Positions 1 through 13,155 of a DNA stretch of 64,000 nucleotides are shown here, piece by piece. A program made the position numbers and the translations under genes. Every line of letters starts with the position of its first letter. The first letter of the stretch is position 1. This stretch comes from Numida meleagris (taxonomy: Eukaryota > Chordata > Aves > Galliformes > Numididae), in NCBI RefSeq assembly GCF_002078875.1, contig NC_034410.1:100428556-100492555 (forward strand), given 5' to 3'. Under the pieces are notes generated by a model, which searched no databases, was not told the DNA's origin, and saw only the letters and a program-made list of their open reading frames with translations.

Positions 1-2166
1 AGTATGACTTGCAAAAGTCTCCAGTTTGAGTGATTGGCCCTTGAAATAGCACTAATGAAAACACTTCTGTTCTGTATTTCCTGTGAGTATTTTTATTTCA
101 TTTATGAAAATGAAGGCTTGACTGTGTATTTTCCTCTGCCATTTGGTAGCCTGCCGTCAAAACTCAAAGTGGCGTGACATGCAATATATTTACGCACCAT
201 GAAGCAGAAACAGTAGGGGTTTGGGGTATTTATGTTTTATTTCCAGTCAAACAATACACAGGAGACTGTCATACTAACAAGGTATACAATGATTGACTTG
301 CTCAGCCTCTCTGAGACCTTTACTTTGGTATAGCTGAAATCTCAATAAACAGGAAATTTATATTTGAACAGCTGGTAGTTTTGAAATGTTGTGCTTTTAC
401 CTGCTTCCTTTTCTGAAAAGTGAATAAGGTTCATTCGTAGTCAATTAAAAAAATGGGATCGTTCAAGTTGAGCCAAATTTGTATATATTATAGCTCTTAA
501 AATTAGGTTATGCACTATTCTTTTCTCATTTCTCCTTATTTAACATGTTGTTGTGCCTTTTGATATGTGCACAGTTTGCCAACTATCCTTTGTACCTTTG
601 ACCTTTCTAATGCTATTGCAGTCTTCCACTGGAGGCATCATAAGGCAGAAACATTGATGTGGCCATCCTGCTGTCCCAAATACGTAGAATAATTTCACTA
701 TCATGTTACTTTGAGGCACTTCAAACTTCAGACTCAGAGCCTTGTCATAACATCTATGGTCTTTTGTCCCATATGGAAGGAACAGGACAAAGCCTCCAGG
801 TAGCAGTGTCATACCTCAAGATGTTTGCATGAGTTTCACATGCAGAGATTCTGCCTGGAGCTCTCTCCAAACCACTTTCTGCCTCCCCTGTGCAAATTTA
901 GGGTCATGTAATCTCAGGCTCTTCCACTCTTACTTTCTGAATGAACAACAGTCAGTAAAAAGAAACATTGAAAAGCAATTGTGCATCTAATGAAAGGCAA
1001 CAATTTCATCTTTTAGCTATGAGGAAGGTTTGATCCAGCTGATTCGTTTGTGTCCTCAGATTCTGAGACATAAAGTCCTAGTTTGTAAGTATTAAGCTTT
1101 GCCAGGACAGTTTTTCCTCCTTATGCTGCAGGAATAAACTTCTTGCTACCAGACCACACAACACTTCAGCCAAGTTGCGAAAGCAGCAAAGGTGCCACTT
1201 GTTCTTTGCTGAGTGCTTTGATTCATCACAAAGCTGATCTCCTGAACTGGAAATGATGAAGGATATCAGCCATTACAGCTGCCCTGATCTTTGCAGCAGA
1301 CAGGTTATACAACCTGAGAGTTGTTTTGTTCAATGCACAGAGCAGGAGCTATTGTCCCTATCATGACAGATTTAAATCAGTCTATATTTACCTTTTTTTG
1401 CAGTTTCACTAATAACATGGAGTGAGTTTTAAAACTCGAAATTTCTCCCATCCTTTTTCTGTGCCCGCACATTTGAACCAAAGAACATGGCTCTGCAAAA
1501 AAATGATCCCTCCACTACTGAGCACTTTGTAAACAAGGGCAAAATCTTCCAGCATGCTAACTCAATGCTCCCTGATTTATATTAGCCAAAGTTCTGGCAG
1601 CACATGTCTCTGAGTAAAAAAGCCATGCTAGACAAAATGAGAAGGCGTATGCCACCCTTTTGTCACGTATGAAGACCAGCATCCAGTTTCTTACCTCCTC
1701 TGATCTTTTTGTATGAAGCAAAACAGCCTCCTGCATGAAGAGATCAGGTTGTCCCTGAGTAGTAATCTATCTCTTGTATCTTTGAATTTACATAAGAATA
1801 ACTGGGCAATAAATCATTTCTGTCATGAGAAATGAGTAATATTCATTGAAATTCACTGGCAGCAATTGAAAAAAAATACCTGCAGTGGGCAAATAGGTTA
1901 AGCCTTGTGATAGCTCTTCTAGCTGTAGGTCCATACCACCCAACACTCAACTGAAAAAAAAGGTTGGCCACTGTCTTGCTTTATACCAAGAAAGACTCAA
2001 GGGAGAAAGACAGGGAAAAAAAGTGAAAAGGGTAGAACTAAGCACTCATCATTTCCACTTCTGAACCTGCAGAGATTCAGCACTTCATCTTTTTCCTAGC
2101 ACTGGATATTTATCTTAGGTGAGAGTCTCTCGGCTCAGGTAAAATTCCACTAACATTGAATTGTGG
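1..2166. other. Intergenic, no gene seen
   Basis: AT-rich unique-looking DNA. Open frames are short and lack any family resemblance. No RNA gene or mobile element recognised. Confidence 0.7.
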
Positions 2167-2236
2167 AATTATAGAATCATAGAATATCCCAAGTTGGAAA
2201 GGACCCATAAGGATCATCGAGTCCAACTCCTAACAG
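2167..2236 (-). mobile_element. CR1 LINE 3'-end fragment
   Basis: On the plus strand it reads ATAGAATCATAGAAT, then a block of the form AAGTTGGAAAGGACC…ATCGAGTCCAACTCC. This is the reverse complement of the CR1 3' end, with its ATTCTATG repeat tail at the left. About 70 bp only. Confidence 0.8.
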
Positions 2237-2406
2237 AAGGAACTTGTTGCATTACACAGCATTGACTATGCCTGTGGGTCTATTTTTTTTTTCCCGATCT
2301 TAAATATTTATCTTACTATAATATTGCTTATATATTATTTTTGTTATAATATATAGATGATAGTTTAAAGGTGAGGCTTAGCATCTCATGGTTTGTGTTA
2401 GCCAGA

Positions 2407-2835
2407 TCATCATAGAATCATAGAATCATTGGGGTTGGAAGGGACCTCTGGAGATCATCCAGTCCAATCTCCTGCTAAAGCAGATTCCCTACAGTAGTTT
2501 GCAAAGGAAAGCATCCAGGTGGGGTTTGAATACCTCTAGAGAAGGAGACTCCACAACCTCTCTGGGCAGCCTGTTCCAGTGCTCTGTCACCCTCAAAGTA
2601 AAGAAGCTTTTCCTCATGTTCATATGGAACTTACTGTGTTTCAGTTTGAGCCCACTGCCCCTTTTCCTGTCACTAGCCACTGTTGAAAAGAGCCTGGCCT
2701 CATCCACTTGACTCCCACTCATCAGATAAGTATTGATAAGATCCCCCCTTAGACTTCCTCAAACAGGAGATGCTCCAAGCCCCTCATCATCTCTGTGGCC
2801 CTGTCCTTCAGTCTGTAGATGAACATAGTGCTTCT
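2407..2835 (-). mobile_element. CR1 LINE fragment with end of ORF2
   Basis: Reverse-oriented CR1: the plus strand starts CATAGAATCATAGAATCATT and runs into the 3' UTR and the last part of ORF2. A minus-strand frame at 2722-2489 gives …[20 protein letters not shown], the typical C-terminal block of the CR1 reverse-transcriptase protein. The right part (2720-2835) is diverged. Dead 5'-truncated copy. Confidence 0.92.
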
Positions 2836-3299
2836 CCTTACACAGTTTACCTTTCACAATTCTGCCACCTTCTCATTTTCTCCATCCTTTTTTCAGTTGT
2901 TCGTTTGCCTGCCTCCCAAGGCAGCCAGAGGAGGGAGCTGGCAGTGTGTTTCCCCTCCCATTCTCCATGCTTCAGAGCTCCCAGTCCATAAAAGAGACCA
3001 CAATAATTCAGTGACTAGCTGGTCTGGCAGCTTTGCTGCCCAAGGCACAAAATGAGATTTGTTTGTCTTGCAGAGATTTTTGTTATCCCAGATTCACCTC
3101 AAAGGCTGTAGCCAAACAGCAGGTTTAGGAGCTGCTGTGATTAAATCAGCTGCAAAGACAAAGGAAATCTGAAATATGTCCATTGTTCGCCAGAGGGACA
3201 ACAAGGAATATTAAGAGTTGTCTGGGATGTCCCAAGATCTCTGTGACTGCTAAATAAAACCTGGCCAAGAGCTAGGCTACACTTCCTTTCATAAAATTA

Positions 3300-3385
3300 T
3301 GGAACCATAGAATCATTAAGGCTGGAAAAGACCACTGAGATCATAACTAACCCACTAACCCATGTTCCTTTCCCTCAAACACGGC
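3300..3385 (-). mobile_element. CR1 LINE 3'-end fragment
   Basis: The plus strand reads ACCATAGAATCATTAAGG followed by CTGGAAAAGACCACTGAGAT and CCCACTAACCCATGTTCC, the 3' UTR block shared with the copies at 10.5, 53.5 and 61.5 kb. Confidence 0.85.
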
Positions 3386-6300
3386 AGCCTTGGATGGGTG
3401 CATCTCCATCTGCTCTCCAGCCCATCCCTTCCGCACACTCACGTTCTACCTCTGCAGCCCTCCTGTGGGGCTGGGAGCTGATGGGAGAGCAGCAGATGGC
3501 CAGGCTGGATCCCACATTGCTGGTCATGTTGTCAGGCATTTCCAGGCTCCACGTCCATTTGCACCAAAACGGCCGTGCTGCATTTTATGGGTATGCTGAG
3601 AGCTCCAGCCTTGAAGGCTTCTGTGTAGCTTTTCCTGCTACTTGCACATTAAGACAAAGCAGAGCTATTTTCTTTCATTGCAGCATGAACAGCAAGGGAT
3701 GAAGAACAGCCTGGCAAACTGCTCAGGTATGTTTGTGTGAAGTGTTCACTCTAGTGAAAACTCAGATATATCCAGGTCAAGCTTTGGATCCCAGCCGTCC
3801 CTAAAACATAAACTGGCAGATGTGAGCCCCTGCATTAAAAGCAGAAAAAAAAAAACTTGTGTACTTCTTCTAAAAGATGTGGGAAAGGAAGGGGTCATTT
3901 CTTATTCCTCAGTATTTGCACTGCCAAAGCTAATGTCAAGGAAAGTGATTTTGTTTTTATTTGGAAAGATATATGAAGTCTGACTTACTTTTCATTTCTG
4001 AACAAATTGTTCCTCATGTCACTTTCCATTATGAATATCTTGAGATGTTTATTTGGTTTCTCCCTAGCTAGCAAATTAAAAAATAATTTTTAAGGACTAT
4101 TATGCTTACTAGTTTTAACCAACACCATGCAAATTTTTTTCCCCAAATATTTTAAACAGCAGCACTGAAATTCTCACATACCTTTAGATACTGATTTTAA
4201 TCAAATGAAATCTATTTAATGCACGAAAGTACTCCCAAAATAGGCTGTTATGGTTGAGGACTTAGCAGAAATTTGTTGGAAATACGCAAATGTAATGAGA
4301 CATGTTAGACTTCAAGAAACAGTCTTAGGAGAGACATCCAGACTCAGAGTTTTATCATATACAAGTGCATGCTTTGTATCCTTGCCTTCTTTGGGTGAAT
4401 CAGCCTTCGGGTCCTGCTCTGAGTAACATTCTTGTTTAAGAAGGGCTTAGCCACAAATGCTCAGATCCCACTGAATCTAAGGCACTTAAATGATATTGGC
4501 CTGTGGATATGAGAGTCATAGATGTGAGTGCATGAGTCCTCATGTGTGAGGAGAATGGATGTGGGCTTCATCTGACCATGAAGGAATCTTCTGACGGAGA
4601 GTCTGAAGGAATGCCCACAGCTCAAGCAAAAGGCACTGTGCACCACACTGACCAAACTTCAGCATCCATCCTCAAGTCAAATTCCCTGCTCCTCCATGTT
4701 CTTCATAAGGCTAAAGAAATAGAGAAGTGTTGCTTTACTCTTTGTCGAAATAAAGCCTTCATCATTATTTTATATTTTGGAAAAGGTAAAACATACCTTT
4801 CATCCAGGGTCTCCACTGATTCACTTTAAATCCTTAGTTCTACAGTTGTTAATTTTCTTTATTACTTTAGTATTTGTATCCTGTTGAACTCCAGATGTCT
4901 AAACCAATACATTTTTACATTTTCTAAGCAGCTCACAGAATGGACGTGCGTTGAGCAGAAGTGGCCATGTCAGTAAAGCTGATCTCTGCATGCTGCGGTT
5001 ACTGATGGAGTCCTTCATTGCTGGTTCAGAGGCTCAAAGCATTTGCAGCTCCCAGACTGACTTAGACATCTTTGAACTGCTCCTACTTGGTAATTATTAT
5101 TCTGCATTACAACTGGGAAGGGAAGGCCAAGAGCCCCATCCAGCGTGCATTCCTGCTGGATGTCTCATTGTCTTGCTCCAGCCTCCACACAAAGCCCAAG
5201 CAGATCAGGGACTTCCACTCATGATTCTGACAGGAGCCTGACCCTTCTGCATCAACTGCTCAGCGCTCTGAGCAGCACATTTATATTTAGTCTAATCTAA
5301 ACTTCCCAGCCTCCTAGTGCTGTGAACCTACACAGAGTTGAAGGGCCTGTCACAGAGGTTATCTGAAACCCCATGCACTTTTTCATAGATAAAGCTCTCC
5401 TAGCAGATGCAGCTTCGACATAAAGCAGGCAAGAATTTCAGATATGCTTTCCTGAGTGTTTTTAAAAGAGACTTGAAAGTTCGCCACCAGGAGGAAGAAA
5501 GGTTTGTAACTGCTTCAAAGCGGCAAATAAGGAGCAATCTCTGCCACTGGTTGCACTGATCTCACTGGTATTGATCAGGTTTCACCAGTATCAGACCAGG
5601 TGAGTCCAGTCACAGCCCCATCCTTTCACTAGTAACCCTCAGAAACAGATTGCAATTCAGTTGCAGTTGAGCTCTTTTATGATACGGTACATATAAAAGT
5701 ATAAAGCCAACAGGCTTTATAGTCTGGAAAAATTACAAGGCAGCTTGAGTTCTGAAAAGAATTTGGGAGCTTTAGTAGTTTGTCCAGACTGAGCTATCTC
5801 TGGACGTTGAGAGCTCCACTGAATGCTGAGATCCTCTCTCATGAATAAAAATCTTTACTTTGAAATTCACAGATGGAGACTCCCAAAATCAAGACATTCT
5901 TTTCAAATGTCTTTGTCAGAATATAATTTCATTTTGCTCTGTTCTTTCCCTAAACCTGACAACTATATGAATGCTTGCAAGCATGCACATACACTGTTGT
6001 GTTTGGAGGTAATATTGCAGGCTCTAGACAACACATAGCAAGTAATAATTACATTGAACAGTTGGAATAACCCATTCTTGGAACTGTTATAATATCCTAT
6101 TCCTTCATATTTTAGAAATTATTTTTCTCCTATATGTAGACAGATGGACGCTTTGCTTCTTCAGGTCACTGTTTGAGGAGCTTTTATTTACCACGAGACT
6201 GTTCATCGATATGCAGCAAAGATATTGGCCATGTTAAAGCACTTAGCAGGGAGGACCATATAAAAGTTCCTTTCTTCCAACCTATTCCAAGAGAAGAGAA

Positions 6301-8339
6301 ATTAAACTTCAGCTGAACTTTTTAAGGCTCCATTAATAGTTTAGAGAAAAATCGGGTTAATTCACCCATCCCTGGAGCACTCCATAGAAGTAAAAGAAAA
6401 AGCAGTGAAAACTTCTAGCACTTATAAACATCATTTAGAAAAGATGAAAGAGCCCTTAAAAACTAATAATCATGTAAAATATCACATAGGGAATCACAGA
6501 CCCTATGCTACTTTTCTCTTACTTTCAAGAGATGGCTAGCCATATAAAATAAATAGAAAAATAGCATTAATCTGTTGTGATATTTTTCCCACAAGCCCAT
6601 TTACTTAATATTTTCTTACAGCAGGAGCTGTAAAACGAAGACGTTTATAGCTTGTCTAAAGCTCAGTAAGGATGATGATTCATCTCTAGAACAAATGTTT
6701 GGACATAAAAAAAAAGGAAGATTCAAGAAATGACGTCTGCCCTGATACAGGTCCCTTTGTGAAGCGAGCTGTCCCTACTTCCACCACAAACTGACTCAGC
6801 TCACTGTATCACTGGTGAACCAACAGCCACTTAACTCTTTTTCTAGATTTTCCTGGCACATGTAATGTGTAGCATGGTAAGTCTTCCTCACGTGAGATAA
6901 TTATATTTGCCCTGGTCTGCACTCTGGCGCTGAGACATACAGGCACACACTAGCCCTTTCTGTGCTGTTAAACAATCCTAGCCTCCAAAAGAGGCTAAAC
7001 TGCCCTTTGGGAGCTGCTAGCTCCTGAGTCATGTCCAGGCGTTGGCTGAGAGCTGTAATTTGCTGTGGGTCACAAGTGTGCTGTTCATGGGCCCTTGCAG
7101 CAATAACAGTACAGATAATCAGGTACCTGTGCCCAAGGGCCTTCCCTGGCAGCATTTAATTTCCTCACATAAATGGAGCCCAACTTTGCCCAAGTTCATC
7201 AACTTTTTTTGCACCTCAGAGAAGCACAGAAGGTTTCCAACAGCTTCCCAGTTCAGATCGCCTAACAGTAAGGCTGAATCTTCCCTATGTGGTAAACAAG
7301 GGCAGTGAAACAGCAGTGTCAAACAGCCCATCCATAAATAAGCATCACACCCACAAAAAGTGTTAGCAACTGCCCACGAGAAATTGAGAGCAGTAAACAT
7401 CAAAGTAAAGCACTTTAATTAAACCTCTAATATATTTGAAAGCCTGTTTTGTAAAGAAATGGCTGGATTGCGAGAACACATTAGATGACGGAAGTAATCC
7501 AATGGAAGATAAGTTCTGTGCTCTTAATGGAAAAAAAGAAACAAAAGCTCTTAATTGGGAAATGGCAGTGGCACTTATCACACATAGTTTGTCTGGGTTA
7601 GCAAATAATTTGTTGATCTCAGCTGCATCACAAGACCGGTAAAGATTCATAATAAGAACATGCCTCAAAGCTTTCCAGGACCATGGTGGGAAGTCTTTAC
7701 CTGCTAAGAAATTTTGTAGATCTTACTTCTAGATAGATATATTTGCTGTATTTCAGATCACATGTGTACATAAATATATATCTGTCTGAGGTCTTATTCA
7801 GCTATTCTTCTCTATCTTCTACATGCAGCTATATAAATGAAAATAAGAGAGATACTCATTTCACTGTTGACCATCATCATTATTCTGGCACTCATAAGAA
7901 TGCTTTTCAGAATTTCCTTCAGTACATATTTTCCTATTAATTCACAGTATCTATTGATCTAGGAAGTCCCTCAAGGTTTCTTAGCCATTGACTAATTATT
8001 TAAGTAAGTTAATACATTGTTTAGTAAGCTTAATATTTTTAAGAATCTTCTAGAAATGGGTATATCACAATTACTGCGCTAAGGAGATAGCATTCTGGTG
8101 AAACGTTATTGGGAGCCCACAGAAAAACACTTCAATGTATTATGTATGGACAATTTGAATTCTGGACACATGAAAAACTGATGAGTAACATTACACCAAA
8201 CATTTAAAAGTAAGCCATTGTGATAGAGCATTATGAAGGCAACAGTATTATCAACAGAAATTTCAGAAGTTTCAACTCTATTATGAAAAAGCCTATCGTA
8301 ATTAAAAGTGTTACAAATTGCAAGCATTTTCAGTTTCTA
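3386..8339. other. Intergenic, one candidate conserved element
   Basis: No gene or mobile element recognised. Frames of up to about 100 codons at 3394-3702, 4951-5241 and 7119-7668 match nothing I know. The stretch 7360-7670 is open on both strands and rich in homeobox-type words (CTTTAATTAAACC, AAATAATTTGTTGATC), which makes it a candidate regulatory element only. Confidence 0.5.
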
Positions 8340-10190
8340 ACAAATTTAGACTCCTTGCTCTCTCTTCCTTTCTATCCAGCTTTCCTTACTCATTCTCTGT
8401 ATCTACAAGTACTGTGTTGCCATCAGCTTGGTTTTTCCATTTGACCCACCTGGTCAAAGGCCTGATATAGGAATTCCCTTCCCTGTCTTGATAAATGAGG
8501 ATCAATCATGTCTCCCCAGTTTACCTAGTTCCCTAGTTTAGCTCTTCCATTTCTTCTGCTCAGCCTTTTCTCTTCCTTCTGTTACCATGGGCTCAAGGAG
8601 TTCTCCAGACCTTGCCTTTCTCCACTTGCACTTCTTTTTTTCCCTCTTTCCTGTTGTGAGGTCTGTCCCCAAACCCACAGCACATCCCCAACTCCTGCTT
8701 CCTCTAGTCCTGCATTCTCCAGTCTTTTAATGCCCTCCACCCTTAATTCATTCTCTTCTCTCTTTCTCCTTCAGTTCTCCTTCATCCGTCATAAAAAAAA
8801 AAATAACAATAATAGTAATAAAATAAACCTTTAAATGAATTCCACATCTCCAGAGCTGACTTCTTTTTGCTATCTTTAATTCAGCTTTTCAGTCATCTTC
8901 TTCCTTTCCTCTTTCGTTTCACCCTTCCCAACCCAGCTTCTCTCATTGCACAGAGTTTCGCCTGCTTATTTTGAATGAAAATTGGAATTTATTTTCAAAA
9001 ATTCTTCCCATCTCAAATTTCTCTTCACCTTCTTCAGGACATGTAGGACACATAATCTGCAAGACTCATTCTAAGCAAATAGGCATTTCATCATTAGTTT
9101 CTCCCAAACTTATCTCCTGATCCACCTAGTACTCTATTGCTCCTTCTTTATTCTTTCTAATTCTCACTTTCCTTGGAATTCTCTACCTCACCATGTAAAT
9201 AAGTCTTTTTAAAAATAAACTGCTCTTGACTCCACTCTACCCTCTACCAGTCATCCCAAACCCCTCTTGTGTCTGCAAAAAGCTCTTCCAAGAAAGTTCA
9301 GTCTTAAGTCTTCTTTCTTCACTTCTTCCTCTTGCCCTCCCATGAAGAAACCATATTTTTAACCAAGTCCCTCATGTGTCACTGGCAATGCCTGTCAAAA
9401 ACCAGAACTTTGTCACACTCTCCAGCCTGCCTGTAAGACTCTTCCTCTTGGAAAACCACTCTCCATGGCCTTCGTTCGACTCATCCATGTCTGGATTCTT
9501 CTCTTTTCCCTCTAACTGCACATTCAGCATATCTTTCAAAGGATATTCCTCATTCTTCCCTCTGGCTTTCTACAGAAGTCTTCTACACCTGGGCCTTGTC
9601 TCTGTTTCTTTTCATGTCGTTTCCATATAATTGATTTACAGATAATTATACAGATAATCAGATTCTAGATAATTTCATCTGCAAAATAAATAAATAAAGT
9701 ACCTGCTCCATGTTTCAGCCATCTGCTTAAGAGTGGCATGGTCAGAGTAGGGCTCTTCATCTTTCCCTCTGACATTTTTCCCTTTTCTCCATCACTATGG
9801 AAATACCATTGTCCTGCCTCTTCTCCAGCTCCTCAGATCCATAGCCTTAGTACATCCTTCAGCTTAATTTCTGAGAGATTCTGACCTACTCTTTTTGCAT
9901 TACATTTACGACAGAGGGTTTTATTCTCATTCATAACCAAAAATACTCCTCCAGGCTCTCACCACCTCCCCTCTTGACTAACATCATCTTTTACAAATTT
10001 GTTATATATAACATTCCTACCTATTTCCATTCATAACATTACAGTGAAGAAAACTGTCCTAGCCTTTTGCTCTGAGCATGTGATTTCACTGTTCACAGCC
10101 TTCCCCCTCTTCATTCACACCAAACATCAGCTTCTTGTCTTCATTCTTCACAGCTTGTCTCCACAGTATTTATCATCTTTCATATACTAT
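8340..10190. repeat. 1.8-kb pyrimidine-rich tract (plus strand)
   Basis: The plus strand is strongly biased to C and T, with many TCTTCC, CTTCTCC and TCCCTT words, broken only by short A-rich patches (8793-8830, 9630-9700). The bias starts at about TCTAACAAATTTAGACTCC and fades after CTTTCATATACTATAAG. No unit length is clear and no gene is visible. Confidence 0.7.
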
Positions 10191-10510
10191 AAGTGACAGT
10201 AACATTTAACACCCATTCCCACAGCATACTTGTCAGGAACAGACATTCAAGGCCAAAAACAGAAGAGAGGTGAGTTAGCATTCCTTGCAAGAAGCTGACA
10301 GAGTGTGCCTAAACACCAACAGAGCCTCTTATCCTGCCTTTTCTGTTAAGGAAAGGAATTTACTCATCTGTAGCCAGGAGTCTGAATAAAAGCTTATTTC
10401 TTGCAAGATAAAATAGGAAGAACGCAGCCCTGCCAAAGCAGTCCCAGAATAGGTGGAAGAGTGTGGTGGAGTCCAGGAGCTACGTGCAAAGAACTACTAG
10501 GCTGAAATTG

Positions 10511-10755
10511 ACAGAATTGTGGAATCATGGAATCAGTAAGGTTGGAAAAGACCTCTAAGATCATGTCCAACCATCGACCCATCCCCACTGTGCCCACTAA
10601 CCATGTCCCTCAATGCCACATCCACGCTTTTCTTGAACACGTCCAGGGATGGTGACTCCACCACCTCCCTGGGCAGCCTGTTCCAAATGCCTCACCACTC
10701 TTTCTGAGAAGAAATCTTTCCTAACATCCAGCATGAGATTTGGTCTGTGCCCAGA
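10511..10755 (-). mobile_element. CR1 LINE 3' fragment
   Basis: Reverse-oriented CR1 beginning GGAATCATGGAATCAGTAAGG on the plus strand, with the CCACCTCCCTGGGCAGCCTG block and the FFSERVVRHLEQ-type frame on the minus strand (within 10827-10597). 5'-truncated and frame-broken. Confidence 0.9.
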
Positions 10756-12924
10756 TATAAAATATCCCTCAGCCACCAGAAGCAGCCCTGCAAAGCTAAA
10801 CAAGTAAAATGGCTGAAACTCCAACATGTGTTGGTAGCAGAGAGCTCAGCTACAGAACTCTACAATAGATTATTCCATATATATTATTTCCATATGAAAT
10901 TTCCATATACTTGGTACAGCCAGCACATTGGCCTCCCAGTCTTTATTTGGAGCTGTTCCCCTAAAAGTATTCATGAGAGTCAGTCACCAGGCATGGATGC
11001 ATGAAGTGGCTGAGAGAAGAACTCCATTCATCCCACCCCATTAGAGCTGAACAGTGCCATGTATCACAACCTGTCCTCTCCCTCCTCCCTCATTACTCGC
11101 ACCAGTGCTATTCACCTGCCTGGACTTCAGTCTCTACCGCACATCTGGGGAGACATTCATTTTGAGGACATCTGCCCTTGATGCTCCATGCTGAATAGGA
11201 CAACTTTATACCAGTAAAAGACAGCATTAGAGACTTTGAACTTATTCTGTAGATGTCATTTAACCTTGAAAATTTTCTAGCATGAAATCTGAATTGGTTT
11301 GTTATTGGCTCGACTACTAATAGCAAATTATCTAGGCATTTGGGTTAAAAAGCCTCATACACAGAAACAGGCATTTTGTCCAAATAGAGATAAAAAAAAA
11401 TCTCAGTTTTTCCCTCCTCCAATTTTGACTGTTGTTTTGCACCGACTTTCTTTCTTTCCAGTATGTATATTTCTTAAGATATAACAGAAAAGACAAAATC
11501 TAGGATTGTCCCAATGATAGCTGAAGGGCCTCAGTTTTCAAGTAGAGGAGCCCAACCTGTTTCAGTAAACCCTACATCCTGTCAGAAAATCAGAGGAAGT
11601 TGTTTATCAAGCCACACTTGTTAAAAAGGAGAAGAAAATGAGCAAATCTCCATGACTGTGCCTTCACAGGATGGTTGGGCCCCCTTCTGACTTCAAAAGA
11701 TGTCTTCAGGCTGCCTGTACTCTTAGAGGTGGCTGCTGAAAAGCCAGGTGCAGCGTGAGATCTGGCCAGCTGCAAAACCTGTGCCCATGATCAAAGCCAG
11801 GCTGTGGTGCTCCAGCTCATGCAGGGTGTATCTGCAAAGCTCCTGCCTTACCTGTTCTCCTGGGTGATAAGTGAAATTTCATGAAAACAGCAGGACTTCA
11901 CACCAGCTGAGTCACCCTTCTGCAACAATATTGCAGCACTCCTGCCTTGGGAGGCCTTCTTGGATTGAAATATTATTTTTCAGTTATATCTTCTTCTTTA
12001 CACAGTGACCATGAGGATTTATCACCAATTTAGTGTGTAGAGAAAAGGGGCAGGGGCAGCAGACTATCGACGTTACACCATTAGGTGGGAATGCATTCCC
12101 CGTGAGCGCAGAGCCTTCAGAAAAGCAGAGGGCATCCCTGCAAAGATCCTTACAGCAGTTGAGCCTGAAGAAATGTGTCTCCCTCAGGGCCCCCGCACTG
12201 CTGCAAGAGCTATGAGGGCCACATATCATTTGTATGATGTGTTTAGTTGGTTGGGTTGCATGTTGGGTTGCATTTGTTTTGAAATCATACAAAATCATGC
12301 AAACTCCTTGTATTAAACTGACTTAATTAATTGTGTCTTCATTCAGGCAGTGAGTTGTGACAACATGCTGCAGAAGAAAAGACTGGAAATGAAGGAGAGA
12401 AAATAATAATAAATGGAAAACTGAAATAAAAAGAAACTCAACAAAGGGAAGGAGTTAATTGTCTTCCTCTTAGGACAGTAAAAATTGAAGGAAGATTTCA
12501 AGGCACTAACAGAGCTAACTAACATTTCTGGAATGTAAAATAACGTTCAAACTGCACAGCTCAATGCCATTCTAGGAATCAATATTCTCTGAAATGCAGG
12601 AGAATTTAAGAAGGTCGTTGTGTTGTGTAATCATGATCCTCTCAGTAGCACCTCCCCATAGGAGTCACAGGCTGAGAGCTCCTTATGGAGGGCAGACAGA
12701 TTTTCTTTGTCACAAATATGAAAGTTATCTCAAACCAGGGCCACAATAATGGGGAAAGACATAATTCCAGATCCTAGATTCATTAAAGCCTGAAATCTGT
12801 ACCAAAGAACTCAGTGCAGCTCTCCACATGAGGAGATCATGGGCAGCTGGACCAGCAGAAATGCTCCCACCAGACATGGAGGTGCTGTGGTGTGAGATCC
12901 TTGGCTCAGCTTGATGGAGCCTGG
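10756..12924. other. Intergenic, no gene seen
   Basis: Unique AT-rich DNA with no coding signature. A small GTTGGGTTGCAT doublet lies at 12250-12272. Confidence 0.6.
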
Positions 12925-13155
12925 ATTTTAGATGAGATGGATGTTAGGAAGGTATTCTTCACTCAGAGGGTGGTGAGGTCCTGGCACCGCTGCCCAGAGA
13001 AGCTGTGGTGCCCCATCCCTGGAGGCGCTCAAGGCCAGGTTGGATGGGGCCCTGGGCAGCTGAGCTGGTGGGGGGCAGCCCTGCCCATGGCAGTGGTTGG
13101 GACTGGGTGGGCTTTGAGGTCCCTTCCAACGTAAGCTATTCTGGGATTCTATGAT
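12925..13155 (+). mobile_element. CR1 LINE 3' fragment
   Basis: Forward-oriented copy: GATGTTAGGAAGGTATTCTT, then the GAGGGTGGTGAGGTCCTGGC block, ending CCCTTCCAACGTAAGCTATTC and GGGATTCTATGATTCG, the CR1 tail. A plus frame gives MDVRKVFFTQRVVRSWHRCP. Confidence 0.9.

Noticed and set aside
2489..2722. 77-codon frame with clear protein similarity
   Set aside because: It is the C-terminal remnant of CR1 ORF2 in a truncated copy, not a host gene.
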